From: Prorocentrum cordatum
Taxonomy: Eukaryota; Sar; Dinophyceae; Prorocentrales; Prorocentraceae
Reading direction: 5' to 3'
Assembly (NCBI GenBank): GCA_963575745.1
Contig: CAUYUJ010007446.1
Location: forward strand, 40,001 to 104,000
Length of the DNA stretch: 64,000 bases
Part shown: positions 51,712 to 62,060 of the stretch, piece after piece
How the letters are laid out: each line of letters opens with the position of its first letter
How positions within the stretch are numbered: position 1 is the stretch's first letter
The notes under the pieces: generated by a model
Databases searched by the model: none
What the model was told of the DNA's origin: nothing
What the model saw: only the letters and a program-made list of their open reading frames with translations
Program-made: the position numbers and the translations under genes

Positions 51712-52704
51712 CCCCCCTAAGGGAATCGGGAGGACTCAGGACGTCAGGAACGGACAACCTCCCGTCGGCCCCCCGCCCCTGCCCGACCAGGGCCAGGAGC
51801 GGAGCGCAGCTCCGCGCTGCCGCCTTGGCGCACTGCGACCCTGCACGAGCAGAAACGGTCGGAGCTCCGCGGGGATGCACCTGCATTCGGGTGTGGCCAG
51901 GACCCCGGGGAAGGGGACCCGGTTGGTGGTAGGGCCCCGGAGCTTTTGATTTGGCCAGAATCACTAAACCAGGTTTGCCATAGCTAGTGTTTTTCGGGTG
52001 ACGGCAGTTCCGGGGGGGGCGCCCCCGGTTCAGATCACTGAACCAGGTTCCACTAAACCCAGTTCTACCAACGCCCGATACATGTGTATTCGCCACGCTG
52101 GTCCAGGGCAGGTTGCGCTGCCCAGCGGAATGGGACGAGGACGGGAGAAGCAGGCAGACAACCACGAACGCCCAGGCGGGAGGCCAGGGCCCGCGGGGCG
52201 GGCGGGCAGGCAGAAGAGGGGCCAGGCGGGGACAGCAGGCAGGGAGCAGGAGGAAAGGAAAGGGAGGGAAGCAGAGAGCAGAAAGGGAAGGAGGAGGAGG
52301 ACAAGGAGGGGGGGGAAGCAACCGCAAGCAGATGGGCCAGGCCAGGGGCCAGGAGAGAAGAGCCACCCGCGACGAGGCTACGGCTCCTAAGGCGGCGACC
52401 TGGGCGGGGTGGCCGACCGAGCCCAGCACGCTGCGGCTTGGTGGGGATTGTCCTCTGCGGGGTCCATCCACCGCCCCGCCGAGGAAGGGCCGGACGGCGC
52501 GCGTGAAGGGTCGCCGGCGCGACGCTGGCGAAAGGGCGCTGGGGGCGCCCGTGCTGCCCAGCAAGGGCGGGGGGGTGGACGGGGGGGCGCTAGGCAGCGC
52601 CGGGGGCACCTCACACGGCGTCCGCCGTGGAGGCAGCCGTAGCCGCGGCCAGGCGGGCCGCTGTGCCACCCCCGCCCCTCCAGACTGCTTCTGGAGGCGC
52701 CGTA
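51712..52704. other. no recognisable gene
   Basis: 51965-52070 repeats ACTAAACCAGGTT and ACTGAACCAGGTT. 52200-52330 is purine-rich (GGAGGAGGACAAGGAGG). 52380-52700 is GC-rich. Long frames on the minus strand (51674-52708) are composition-driven. Confidence 0.45.
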
Positions 52705-54300
52705 TCACCGCCCGCGCGTTCTCCCTTCGCAGGGAGGTCGATGGGCGAGCTGGTCCGCAATCAGTGCGGCGTCTTCCCCCGTGGCGTCAGCCACCCGCTT
52801 GGCCAGGACCCCGAGTGCCTTGCATGCCTCTCGGCCCCACCCGCCGCCGTGGGCTTCCACCGCCATGGGGACGAAGGTGAAGAATCCCTGCGCAGCGCAC
52901 AGCCGCGCGGTGTCTTGGCGCTGCCTTTCGAACTCCTCGTGCCGCTCCGCCGCCGCGCTTGACGGAGCTGCCGACGCGGCGAGGAGATCGGCGCGCAACC
53001 CTGCAAAGTCCCAGGCGGCCGCTGTGCCGTTGCACCACCGCGGCAGGTAGACGTCGGCAGGGCGGCGGCCGTTGTCGTCCACCTGAGGTCCGCCCTGCAG
53101 GCACTGGGGGTGGCCTTTCCGGCGGGGCGCGGAGCTGGCAGCCCCAGGCGCTCCAACTCCGCCCCGGCGTGAAACCGCGTCCAGGGCGTCGAAGAAGGCC
53201 TGGTTGCGCAGGGCGTTGTGGTGTTTGGCCCAGTCGCCGCTGCAGGCGCAGACCAGGGCGTGGTCGCAGAAGACGTCCATGACGTCGCCACAGGCTGGGC
53301 AGAAGCACTCCTCCTGCAGGAGCTGGACTCGCAACCGCCTCTGCAGGCCGACCTGCATGGGGCCGCGCAGGAATGCGGTGCTGGTGGCCTCGCAGGGCGG
53401 CGCCTGGAGCCACGCGGCAGTGCCTGGGGCCTGCATCAGGGAGGGGTGCGCCCTGCCGGCCAGGGTGGCGCCCGCCAGGAGCCCGCCGAGCGCGGCGCTG
53501 TCCACCATGTCGGAGAGGGCCTTCTGGTTGCCGTGCTGCGCGCGGTCGAACACCATCCGGTCGGCGTCCCGCACGACTGCATTGTGGGCCTGCACCGCAG
53601 CCGCCAGGCTAATTACCCCTGTCGCGGTCAGCGCTGTTGAAGTTGCCAGGGTAGAGCTGCCGACAGAGGTCGGTGCTCTTCGCTCTGGAAGCGATGTAGG
53701 CGGCAGCTGCGTGTTCCGCGGCAGAGCGCACGCAAAGTCTTCCCTTGTTGACCTTGAGCCTTGAGCTGAGCCTGCCGCCAGGAGGAGTCGGAGGGCGAGC
53801 AGCCGCTCAGTTGCTCAAGGCAGGCCCGGACAGCGTCGTCCATGGCCAGCAGAGAGGCGGCGTGCGCGGTGGGCGGCACCACGCGCGCGGAGTGGCCCAG
53901 CTTGCAGAAGGAGGCGCACTGGCGCAGGAGGTGCAGTGCGACGTGCGCTTTGTCGAGCTCCCCCAGAGCTTCCAGCAGCGCGGTGGCGCACGCGACCCGC
54001 TGCTTGGCGTGCTCCGCGCAAAAGTCCGCGTCTCCCACCGGCGCCCCGAGAAGCTCGAAACTGCGATCGGCACGGAGGCGGAAGCCCGGCGGGAAACCGT
54101 CCAGAGACATGTCGGATGCGTCTCCGCCAGTGGGGACCACCTCGCAGTTGCCCAGGCCGGTGCTCAGCTGGAGGCCCACCGTAGCGAGGCTGGCCACGAG
54201 CAGCTCGAAGAGGCGCACGACTGCCGGCGCATCGCCCGCGAGGCAGCCGTCGTACCCCGCTTTCGGAGCGGACTGGACTGTTGCCCAGGAAAAGACTTGA
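52705..54300 (-). pseudogene. LINE reverse transcriptase 3' half with C-terminal nuclease-like domain, decayed
   Basis: Read on the minus strand from 54300. GYDGCLAGDAPAVVRLF stands where this family has WYLDDGxLAGD, so the catalytic Asp pair is damaged. VGLQLSTGLGNCEVVPT and RSFELLGAPVGDADFC follow, then HLLRQCASFCKLGHSARVVP (thumb). The frame shifts near 53610. The last ORF (53595-52705) has a zinc site, CPACGDVMDVFCDHALVC (53249-53302), then KHHNALRNQAFFDALDAV, RRPADVYLPRW, AAWDFAG, a helical part, and FVPMAVEAHGGGWG. The RPADV...DF order resembles the restriction-like nuclease seen in some LINE tails. The 5' end is missing, as is usual for truncated LINE insertions. It is inactive. Confidence 0.8.
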
Positions 54301-54469
54301 CGGGCGGGAGTAACGCCAGTCAGCCCAGGGTGTCAGCCCAGGGAACTCTTCGCGAACCGCGCGGAGCAGAGCCTGCCTGTCAAGGCGTCAAACTTATGAA
54401 CACGTGCATTTTCGCAGCTTCCGTGCTTTCCGTTTTCAATGCGTCCAAGAAGACAGCTCACGCCCCCCA

Positions 54470-54850
54470 AATCGCCCCAGGACGCTTCAGGAACGCCCCG
54501 TGAGGGCCTCAAGACGGCCCAAGACGGCCCCATGACGGCCCCAAACGGTCTCAGGACTGCTCCTGACGCGCCCACGACGGCCCAAAAGTCACCCAAGGCA
54601 GCCCCAAAAGCGGCCAAAGACGACCCGAGCCGACCCCAAGACCGCCCCAGGCCAGCCCCACAGGCGTCCAAGACGGTCCCAAGACGATTCACGGGGCACC
54701 CAGGAAGGCCCAAGAGGGCCCCAGGAGGCCCCAGGGAGGCCGCTAGACGGTCCAAGGGGGTTCCAAAAGGCCCCCTGGAGGCCGAAAAGAAACCCCGGGG
54801 GGCCCCCAAACGGTTCACAAGGAAAAGGAAACGCCCGCCACCAGTGGCCG
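54470..54850 (+). repeat. 12-bp degenerate array, C/A orientation
   Basis: Regular units CCTCAAGACGGC, CCCAAGACGGCC and CCCCATGACGGC. It lies just beyond the truncated start of the minus-strand LINE. Confidence 0.85.
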
Positions 54851-55164
54851 CATAGGGAGTGTTGCCCTCCTCCGTGGGTGCAGGCGCGAGCGAAGGAGCG
54901 CCGAACAATGCGCAGCACCATGGGCGGTACTTCCCTTTGCTATTGCCTCCCAGCTCCGGGGCGCCCTTCGCCGCTGCCGCCCAAGTGAGGCGAGGTACAC
55001 AAGAGGCCTCCATGGAACGCAGTCCCGAGCACACTCTGATCCCAGAGGGGCGCGGAGACGGCGCTCAAAAGGACGCGTCTCCCTGCGCGCCCCAAGTAAG
55101 CCCCCATGCGCAATGCACCGTGCGACATTTAGATCGCCTTGGGGCAGCATCGATCTCCCCCGTG

Positions 55165-55810
55165 GGCACGAAGCAGACAGCAGCAGCAGCGGCACACAAC
55201 AGCAGCAAGCAGCGGCAGGCAGCGGGTAGAAGCACGCACCAAACGGAACTGGCAATCAGCAAAAACCTGCAACCATATGCAGCAACAACACGCAGCAGCG
55301 GCCTAAAGCACGACCAAAAGTACACAAAAGCGGCATCAAGCAACCGCACGCAGTAGCATGCGCGGAATGCGAGGCCGGGCCCCGCAATCAGATGCCACTT
55401 CGTGCAGATCTCGTGGGCGGAGTCCACGGGCCAGTCCTACCGACGTCGCCAGCCTCCTTCTGGTGCCCACAACCGACGACGACGACCACCATCACCACGA
55501 CAACGACGTCGACTACGACGGGTACGACGGCGGCCTCGCGGCGGCGACGACAACGACTCCGACGATGACGGCGACGACGGCGGCCCCGCGACGGCCAAGC
55601 TGCTGGAGCGTTGCTAGAGTTCGGACACGACGGCGCGGTCTCGCTGCCGCCGCCCTGGCCGCCGCCGTACGATAGGTTTTCGGCACAATCTCCGCCGTTC
55701 CTCCGAGAACCATTCCAGAAAGATTTCGTGGACGGAGTCCACGGGTCATCCCTAGTCTCCTACTACATTGCAGGGACCAGGGCGGGCGTCCGATACGGGT
55801 TATCGGCGCC
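55165..55810 (+). repeat. PPR-cassette leader, AGC-rich, with relic of the PPR start
   Basis: An AGC-rich tract (55168-55370) ends in AGTAGCATGCGCGGAATGCG, then GTGGGCGGAGTCCACGGGCC (55411). A GAC microsatellite (55470-55610) follows, then a second palindrome, GTGGACGGAGTCCAC, at 55728-55742. CCTACTACATTGCAGGGACC at 55760 reads SYYIAGTRA, the decayed start of a PPR repeat, before the next array. Confidence 0.7.
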
Positions 55811-55829
55811 CCGGGCCCCGACGAGACCC

Positions 55830-56720
55830 AGCAGGCCCCGGTGCGCTTCCAAGATAGGCCAAAAACGTTCCGAGACGCCCTGGGACGCCTCCAACAAAGC
55901 GCTCCGAGGCGCCTCCAAAACGGTACTAGAGCGCTCGAAGGCGCTCAATATAGTTTCTACACGGCCCAAAAGGCCCCCACAAAACTTCAAGTGGGCTCCC
56001 AGAAAACGCCCGACACAGCCCGCACAAGCAAGAGTAATACCAAACCTGAGGGAAAACGTGCATATTCGTACTTTCCGTGTTTTTCTTTTGTAAAGCGTCC
56101 CAGACGACAATACAGGCCCCAAAGATCGCCCCAAGACGCCTCAGGAGGGCCCCGGCAGGCTTCCACGACGGCCCCAGACGGCCGCTGGACGGCTCCTGTG
56201 GCGCCCATGGCAGCCCGAGAAGCACCCAAGACATCCCCAAAAGCGGCCAAAGATGGCCCAAGAGGGTTTCCAGACGGCCCCACAGGCGCCCAAGGCGGCC
56301 CCGAGAGGCACCTAAGACGGCCCAAGAGGGCCCCGAGAGGCCCCCAACAAGCCGCAAGAGGGCCCCAAGAGGCCCCTAGGAGGCCGCAAGACAGCCAACG
56401 AGGGCCCCAACAGGCCCCCAGGAACTCGAAAAGAAACGCCGAGAGGCCCCAAAACCCTTCCCAAGGAGACGGCAGCGCCCGCCATCATGCTTCGAAAAGA
56501 CAACTGGAAAAAAGTCACCAGAGCCCTCTGGGGGATTTTTTCAAGGCCCCAGGTGTTTCCAAAGTTGACAAGCGGCGAGACGCCGCAGACCCACCATAAC
56601 CGTCTGCGACGCTCCGAAGGCTGCCTAGGCGGAGGTAGAGCGGAAGGCGGACGAAGAGAAGGAAGCGGTCCAAGAGTGCCTCCGAGACGGCCCAAGACCG
56701 CTCGAAGACGCTCCAGACGA
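55830..56720 (+). repeat. 12-bp degenerate array, C/A orientation
   Basis: Units GACGCCTCAGG, CCCAAGAGGGCC and GCCCCAGACGG. A purine-poor interlude lies at 56040-56100. Confidence 0.8.
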
Positions 56721-56824
56721 GCCGCGGCAAACGAAATCATTGATTCCTCTACTTGTTTCTCACAGATTTCCAACTTCTCGCCATTTCGATCGAAGACAGG
56801 CCCAAGACGGCCGTTTCGAGCCAA

Positions 56825-56900
56825 GACTGGCCAAAGATGACGTGGACGAAGTCCACGGGTTCGCCTTAGTCTGTACTACTATTCTGGTCGCGGCGCGTGC
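56825..56900 (+). repeat. PPR-cassette ends joined without PPR
   Basis: GTGGACGAAGTCCAC at 56842-56856 is followed 16 bases later by GTACTACTATTCTGGTCGCG (56872) and GGCGCGTGCGAGG. Both cassette boundaries are present with the coding part deleted. Confidence 0.7.
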
Positions 56901-56929
56901 GAGGAGGAAAATCTGCGGCAGCGCCCCGG

Positions 56930-57570
56930 GCCGCCCAGAAGGCCCGCGGGCCGGCCGGGGAGCCTTTGGGGCGCTCCTCGACAGCCTCAGGAGGCCCCTG
57001 GAGCGCTCGCCGACGGCTCCAGGACCCCCAGATCGCCCCAAGACGGCCTCACAGACGCCCACAAGGGCCGAAGTCGACCCGACCAGAGCCCCTTGACGGT
57101 CCAAAAAGGCTTCAGAGACGGCCCCCGAGGACCGCTTGGACGGCGCCAAGGGGCAGCACTTGTGCGTTTTCCATAGGTTTTGAAGGTTTTCCTGTTCCAG
57201 CCATTTCGAGCCCACAACGGCCAAGGATGGCCTTCGGGGCTTCCCACATCGCACCTGTCGGTTTCAAGAGGGCCCCAGGAAGGCCCCCAGACGGCCCAAG
57301 AAGGCCCGTAGACGGCCCAAGAGGGCCCCAAGACGGGCTAAGAGAGCTTCAAGTGACTCCCAAGTCAGCCTTAACTGGGCCCCAGACCCCGCCCGACCAT
57401 GCCCAAAGCGACCTCCGAAACGGCCCGAGACCCCCAAGATGGCCCCAAGACGCCCCAAGAAGGGCCCAAGATGCCGCCCAAGAAAGCCCAAAGCGACCTC
57501 CGAGACGGCCCGAGACCCCCAAGATGGCCCCAAGACCTCCCTGCGCGACCCCCAACCGAGGCCCGCAAAC
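56930..57570 (+). repeat. 12-bp degenerate array, C/A orientation
   Basis: Units GACGGCCCAAG and AGGGCCCCAGGA. GACCCCCAAGATGGCCCCAA occurs twice (57428 and 57514). Confidence 0.85.
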
Positions 57571-57659
57571 GTGCCCCCCTCACTCTGACTGTAACTGAAA
57601 ACTTGATTTTTGTTGCTAATCGCGCCCAGGCCCTGCGCGACAGTAGCAAATTAGCATGT

Positions 57660-57930
57660 TTTGTTCGCGCTTCCAGGTGGCCCCCAGACGTGGCCCTTTA
57701 AACGTCGGCCCCACACGTGGCCCCCAAACGCGACCCCCAAAGGCGGCCCACACAAAGCCTCCGAAGGTCGCCACTACCGCCCCAGTAAGCGTGGCCCCCG
57801 AACGTCCAACCCCACGCGTAACCCCCAAGCGCCCCCAAACATGGTCCCCACACAGCCCCCAACCATTGCCCTCGAACGTGACCGTCACATGTGCCTCCGA
57901 AGGTCGCCCCTACCGCTCCAGGGACGCCCG
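57660..57930 (+). repeat. variant array, ACGTGGCCCCCAAACG units
   Basis: Different from the 12-bp unit: ACGTGGCCCCCAAACGCGAC, GTGGCCCCCGAACGTCC. CCTCCGAAGGTCGCC followed by CTACCGC occurs twice (57766 and 57895). Confidence 0.7.
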
Positions 57931-58167
57931 AGCTGTTCAACTTCGACGAGCTGGTCACCTACGGTGTGCGAGTCCAAGGCTCAGCACGCGGTGGATTTAA
58001 TCCACGGGTTCACACTCGTCAGCTACAGCGCTGGGATCAGCGCGTGCGAGAAGGGCCAGCAGTGGCAACGGGCTTCGGCGATGCTGGGCGAGATGCGGGA
58101 CTCGAGGCTGGAGCTCGACGTCATCTATATTACAATACAGGGCGTTATGCGCTCCAGAAGGGTATAG
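57931..58167 (+). CDS. PPR cassette with one full repeat
   Basis: CTGTTCAACTTCGACGAGCT leads to the palindrome GTGGATTTAATCCAC (57991-58005). The reading VDLIHGFTLVSYSAGISACE, KGQQWQRASAMLGEMRDSRL and ELDVI follows, then ends at TATTACAATACAGGGCG (58128), the conserved junction, and a stop at 58165. The upstream 70 bp is duplicated at 51186. One PPR repeat alone cannot bind RNA well, so this is a fragment or an exon. The leader reads in frame through the palindrome, so the palindrome encodes part of the protein (VDxxHG). Confidence 0.7.
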   Translation, partial: SCSTSTSWSPTVCESKAQHAVDLIHGFTLVSYSAGISACEKGQQWQRASAMLGEMRDSRLELDVIYITIQGVMRSRRV

Positions 58168-58189
58168 TTGCTACTTCCCCGAGCCCGCG

Positions 58190-58400
58190 GTGCCTCAGCG
58201 GCTCCACTCGAGGGGCGACGCCACCCTGGCCCAAGTGAGCCCCGAGACAGCCCAAGAGGGCCCGAGAGTGCCCTCGATGGCTTCCAGAGGGCCCTTGCAC
58301 AGCCCAAGGGCGCCCCAATGCCAGAGGCGGCCCAAGAGGTCGCAACGCAGACCCCGAGAAAGCCCCAGGAAGTCCCCAAGGAGAGTCGCGATAAGGAACA
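58190..58400 (+). repeat. 12-bp degenerate array, C/A orientation
   Basis: Units CCCAAGTGAGCCCCGAGACA and GCCCAAGAGGGCCCGAGAG, directly after the PPR cassette. Confidence 0.75.
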
Positions 58401-58489
58401 GGCCCGCTTATTCTGTAATCACAGATAAGCTCTCATCAGTGCAGAGATGTAACCGGATGTGTACGGTGGGGGTTCGGCTGGTGCGCGGT

Positions 58490-58690
58490 TAATGGGCGCC
58501 CGTGTGCGCCTCGTGGGCGCTCGCCGCTTGGGTGGGGGGAGTATGTCGGGGTTTGGGCTGGTGCCCCCCCCCCTGGGGGCGCCTCGCGGGCTCCCCGCAC
58601 TGGGGGCCTCGTGGGGGCCTCGTCGGCGCACCGCGCTGGCAATTCATGCCGAGGTCTCCTCGGATGCCCGCCAATCGGCGCCTCGTGGGC
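58490..58690 (+). repeat. GTGGGCGCC-type repeat, locus 2
   Basis: GGGCGCCCGTGTGCGCCTCG, TGGGCGCTCGCCGCTTGGG and GGGCGCCTCGCGGGCTCC. It adjoins the 14-bp minisatellite, as at 29.3 kb (opposite strand) and 60.5 kb. Confidence 0.7.
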
Positions 58691-58692
58691 GC

Positions 58693-58912
58693 CACGTAGC
58701 TTACACCACATAGCTTGCGTCACCCAGCTTACACCACATAGCTTGCCCCACATAGTTTGCACCACGTAGATTTCACAACAACGTGCACCATGTAGATTTC
58801 ATCACATGGCGCGCACCACGCAGACTGCACCACCCAGCTTGCATCACATAGCTTACACCACAAAGCTTGCAGCATGCAGATTGCACATACTAGCTTACAC
58901 AGCATGGCTGCA
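58693..58912 (-). repeat. 14-bp minisatellite, locus 4
   Basis: Reverse-complement units CACGTAGCTTACACC, ACATAGCTTGCACC and CACCCAGCTTGCATC, about 15 in number. It is the longest and best-kept block of this repeat in the window. Confidence 0.88.
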
Positions 58913-59071
58913 ACCGTATCGTAGAGTCTAGGCGCTTCGCCTAACCCCACCAGCCCATCCAGAAACGATGCCCTGGCGAGTTGCCCTGATCAGTGATGTG
59001 GAGGAGCTTGCAGTGGAATGGAGAGTAGGGGCAGCCGTGTACCCCAAGAGGGGGAGGATGGAGGATATCGG

Positions 59072-59165
59072 AGGAGGTGGATGAGGAGCGGGCGGATGAG
59101 GAAGAGGATGAGCAGATGGAGGAGGAGGAGGAGGAGGAGGAGGAGCAGGAGCATGAGCAAGAGGG
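59072..59165 (+). repeat. (GGA)n-rich tract
   Basis: GATGAGGAGCGGGCGGATGA, then GGAGGAGGAGGAGGAGGAGG. It leads into a G/T-oriented array. Confidence 0.85.
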
Positions 59166-59199
59166 CCAGCAGAAAGGCCAGCGGCCGCTTGGATGCCCC

Positions 59200-59400
59200 T
59201 GGGAGTCTCTTCGGATATCTCTTGAACAATTCTTGAAATCCTCTTGGGGTGTCTTGGGGTCCTCTCGGCGGTGCTGGGGCCTCTTGGGGCATCGTGGGTG
59301 CCTCGGAGGAGCCTCCGAGGGGCCCTCTTCAGGCCACCTTTGGGCACTATTGGGCGCCTTGGGGGTCATCGTGGGGCCATCTTGGAGGAGGTCGGTCAAA
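59200..59400 (+). repeat. 12-bp degenerate array, G/T orientation
   Basis: Units CTCTTGGGGTGTC and CCTCTTGGGGCATC. The GGA tract plus G/T array order again. Confidence 0.75.
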
Positions 59401-60585
59401 GAAAGGGGGGCCATGAGGGTCCCCCCCCAGGAGTCCAACAGGGGCCCAACACCTATAAGGAAAATCATTGAGGTGTGCCTTCTCGCGGCCCGTCCCGTCC
59501 AGGTCCAGGGGAGGGGTAGGGGGAGGGGTCAAGCGACACACCCGCCAGCAAGCCGTCTTGATATCTGCCACCCGCCCTCCCAACACATAAGTAACACCCG
59601 GGCGTCAGCATATTGCGTAAGCACGCCGCAGAAGCCACGGGTTGCAGATGCACCCGACACCCTGGAGGCCCAAGCGCGCCAGGTGCGGCACGTGCTCCAC
59701 TTGCGCCCAGTTTTCCACGTGCTCCAGCCGCACCAGGTGCGCCAGCCACTGGGAACAATGGGGGCTCCACCTGCGTGCGCCGCAATTGTTGCTACGCCAG
59801 CATTTGCGCTGAGGCGCTCTGGGCACCAGTTTGGAAGCCTCTCGGGCCCTGCGTGGAGCTTTCTCGGCCAATTTTGGAGCCAATTGGAGGCTTCGAAAGC
59901 CCATCGGAAACGAGAAGGCGAGAAGGCAGCAGCCATTGATGTGTCAAAGCAGTCGGTGGACCACCTGCCCCTAGACGGCAGGTGGGATCTGTTGGCATCC
60001 CGGCCGTCCTTGTAAACTACAAATACAAAATGATCGCGGGGCGGCCGCGCATGTTCTAAATGTGAAGGCAGGGTGTGTCATGTTTTTTACAGGGATGGTG
60101 GGGGGGGATCATGGGGTCGGCGTTGTTCCCGGTTGGCTACTGGCCGGATCGTGGAGGGGGTGTACACTAATAGGGAACAGTGATGAAACCCTCCCCGAAG
60201 GGGAATAGGCTGAGTGGGAAGAGGCAACGCCCTAAACCACTCACGCCCTCAAGGGCCGGTGGAAATATCGCATCGGCGTGCATACTAAAATCGTCCAGTT
60301 GATGCTTAGGTGAAGACAACCCACCATACCATATGGTATCGTGTATCTTGCTACCGTTCCTGATTCCATACGACCATATGTGACTCCTCAGACATTGCTT
60401 GCACTTAGGGGCGCTTACTTGGCTTTGTTGGGGGACTGATTTTGCTATGTCGGGTGTTCGCTAAGTTGCCGCTCGTGCCGCATCGTGGGCGCATCGTGGG
60501 TGCCTTGCGCTTTGGGCGTGTGTGGAGGTTGCGCCACGTTTCCGCCCGTGCCTCCTCGTGGGCGCCTCGTGGGCGCCCCGTGATT
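59401..60585. other. no recognisable gene; GTGGGCGCC repeat at the end
   Basis: 59690-59750 has a short CACGTGCTCCA direct repeat. 60180-60300 contains small GC hairpins (CCCCGAAGGGG). 60480-60580 is a GTGGGCGCC-type repeat. The frame ending at 60015 is protein-like in its last 60 residues, but no family is seen. Confidence 0.45.
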
Positions 60586-60589
60586 GAGC

Positions 60590-60910
60590 TCACACGACAC
60601 AGCTTCAATCACATCGCTTCGACTACATGGCGTGCACCACGTACAGTCGGCCCGGATTAGTAGGTCGACCCTGCCAAATCAAGGGTACCTTTGTGTCTTG
60701 TGTCTCGCGACCCATGCCTCCTGCATTCCGATGGCAATGTGGCCTTTGGAAGGGTCTTGCGTCCTCTCGCGTGTCCTGTCCAATCAAGGCCGACTGTAGC
60801 TGACACAGCATAGCTTGCTCGACATGGCTTGCATCACACAGAGCCAGCACCACATACGTTCGCCTCCAGGTCACACTGCGCACATACCTTACACGACCTA
60901 TCGTCCATAA
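60590..60910 (-). repeat. 14-bp minisatellite, locus 5
   Basis: Reverse-complement units at 60590-60655 (ACATGGCGTGCACCACGTAC) and 60800-60910 (ACATGGCTTGCATCACACAG), separated by about 145 bp of unrelated sequence. More diverged than locus 4. Confidence 0.7.
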
Positions 60911-60954
60911 CATAGCTTCCGTGATAGTCATGCTTTTGCCGTGACGGCTGAGGT

Positions 60955-61665
60955 GGCGAAGGGGGGTCCCAAGAGGCCCCCCAAGATGGTCCAAAAAACT
61001 TTCGAGATGGCCCAGGAGCCATCCAACACGTCCAAGACAGCCTCAAGACTGCCCGAGAAGCACCCAAGACGCCTCAGGCGAGCTTCAAGGTGTCCCCCAA
61101 CGATGCCCCAATCAGCAAACATCGTGTAAAACCGGGTGGAAAGCGCACATGTTTAGAATACGACGCTCGAGTAGGCACAAACCTGCCCTGGTGCGCCCCT
61201 GGCGCCCGGGACGCCCCAAGAAGGCCACATGGAGTCCCAAGATGGCCCCAGGACGGCCCACGAGCGGCGCTAGACCGCCCAAGAGGGCGCAAAGACGGGC
61301 CGAGAGAGCTACTGCACAGCCCAAGAGCGCCCCGAGGCGGTCCGACATGGGCCGAGAGGCTGTAAACACGCCCCCAGACGCCCCCCAGGTGATCACCCCG
61401 AGATGGTTCCCAGGAGCAAAGAGAAGTGAAGTCTCAACGGGTTTCGAATGACTTTCGCATGCTCGCTTTTCCGGGCCTCTGGGCGCCCAGGACGGTCCAA
61501 GAGGCCCCCAAGAGCGACCCAAGACGACCCACGACAGGCCCCCGAGGCGGCCACAGGAGGCACAGCAGGGCTCCCAGACAGCCCAACAGGGGCTCCGAGA
61601 CGGCCCAAGAGGCCGCCAAGGTGGCACCAAGATGGGCCAACCCGTCCCTCCTCGATCTCCTGGAT
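60955..61665 (+). repeat. 12-bp degenerate array, C/A orientation
   Basis: Units GTCCCAAGAGGCCCC, CCCAAGACGCC and AGACGGCCCAAGAGG, interrupted at 61110-61200 and 61400-61480. Confidence 0.8.
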
Positions 61666-61739
61666 CCTGACCCTTCGATCCTCCCCTTGCAGCAGGTTGC
61701 GCCAGCAAGCTGAAGTAGCCAGCAACAGCACCCTGCAGC

Positions 61740-61995
61740 GTCAAGCAGCAGCAGCGAACAGCAGCAGCACACAGCATGAAGCAGGCAGAGGCAGCAGTAC
61801 CAGCGGCAGCACACAGCAACAGCAAGCAGCAGCAGGCACTGGGCAGCTGCATGCACCAAGCAGAACTGGCCATCAGCACCAGCCAGCAGGCACAAGCAGC
61901 AACAGCACGCAGCAGCGGCAAGCATTACCAACAGCACACGACCCCGACAGCAAGCAGTAGCACGCAGTGGCATGCGCGGATTGCGAGGGCCGTGC
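61740..61995 (+). repeat. PPR-cassette leader, AGC-rich
   Basis: AGCAGCAGCGAACAGCAGCA and related triplets run to about 61965. GCACCAAGCAGAACTGGCCA near 61853 matches GCACCAAACGGAACTGGCAA near 55234. It ends with AGTGGCATGCGCGGATTGCG. Confidence 0.75.
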
Positions 61996-62060
61996 CCCAT
62001 GTCATCCTTTCAACCTTTTCGGCAGCATGTTCACAAACACATGGCCGTTCATGTCATGCA

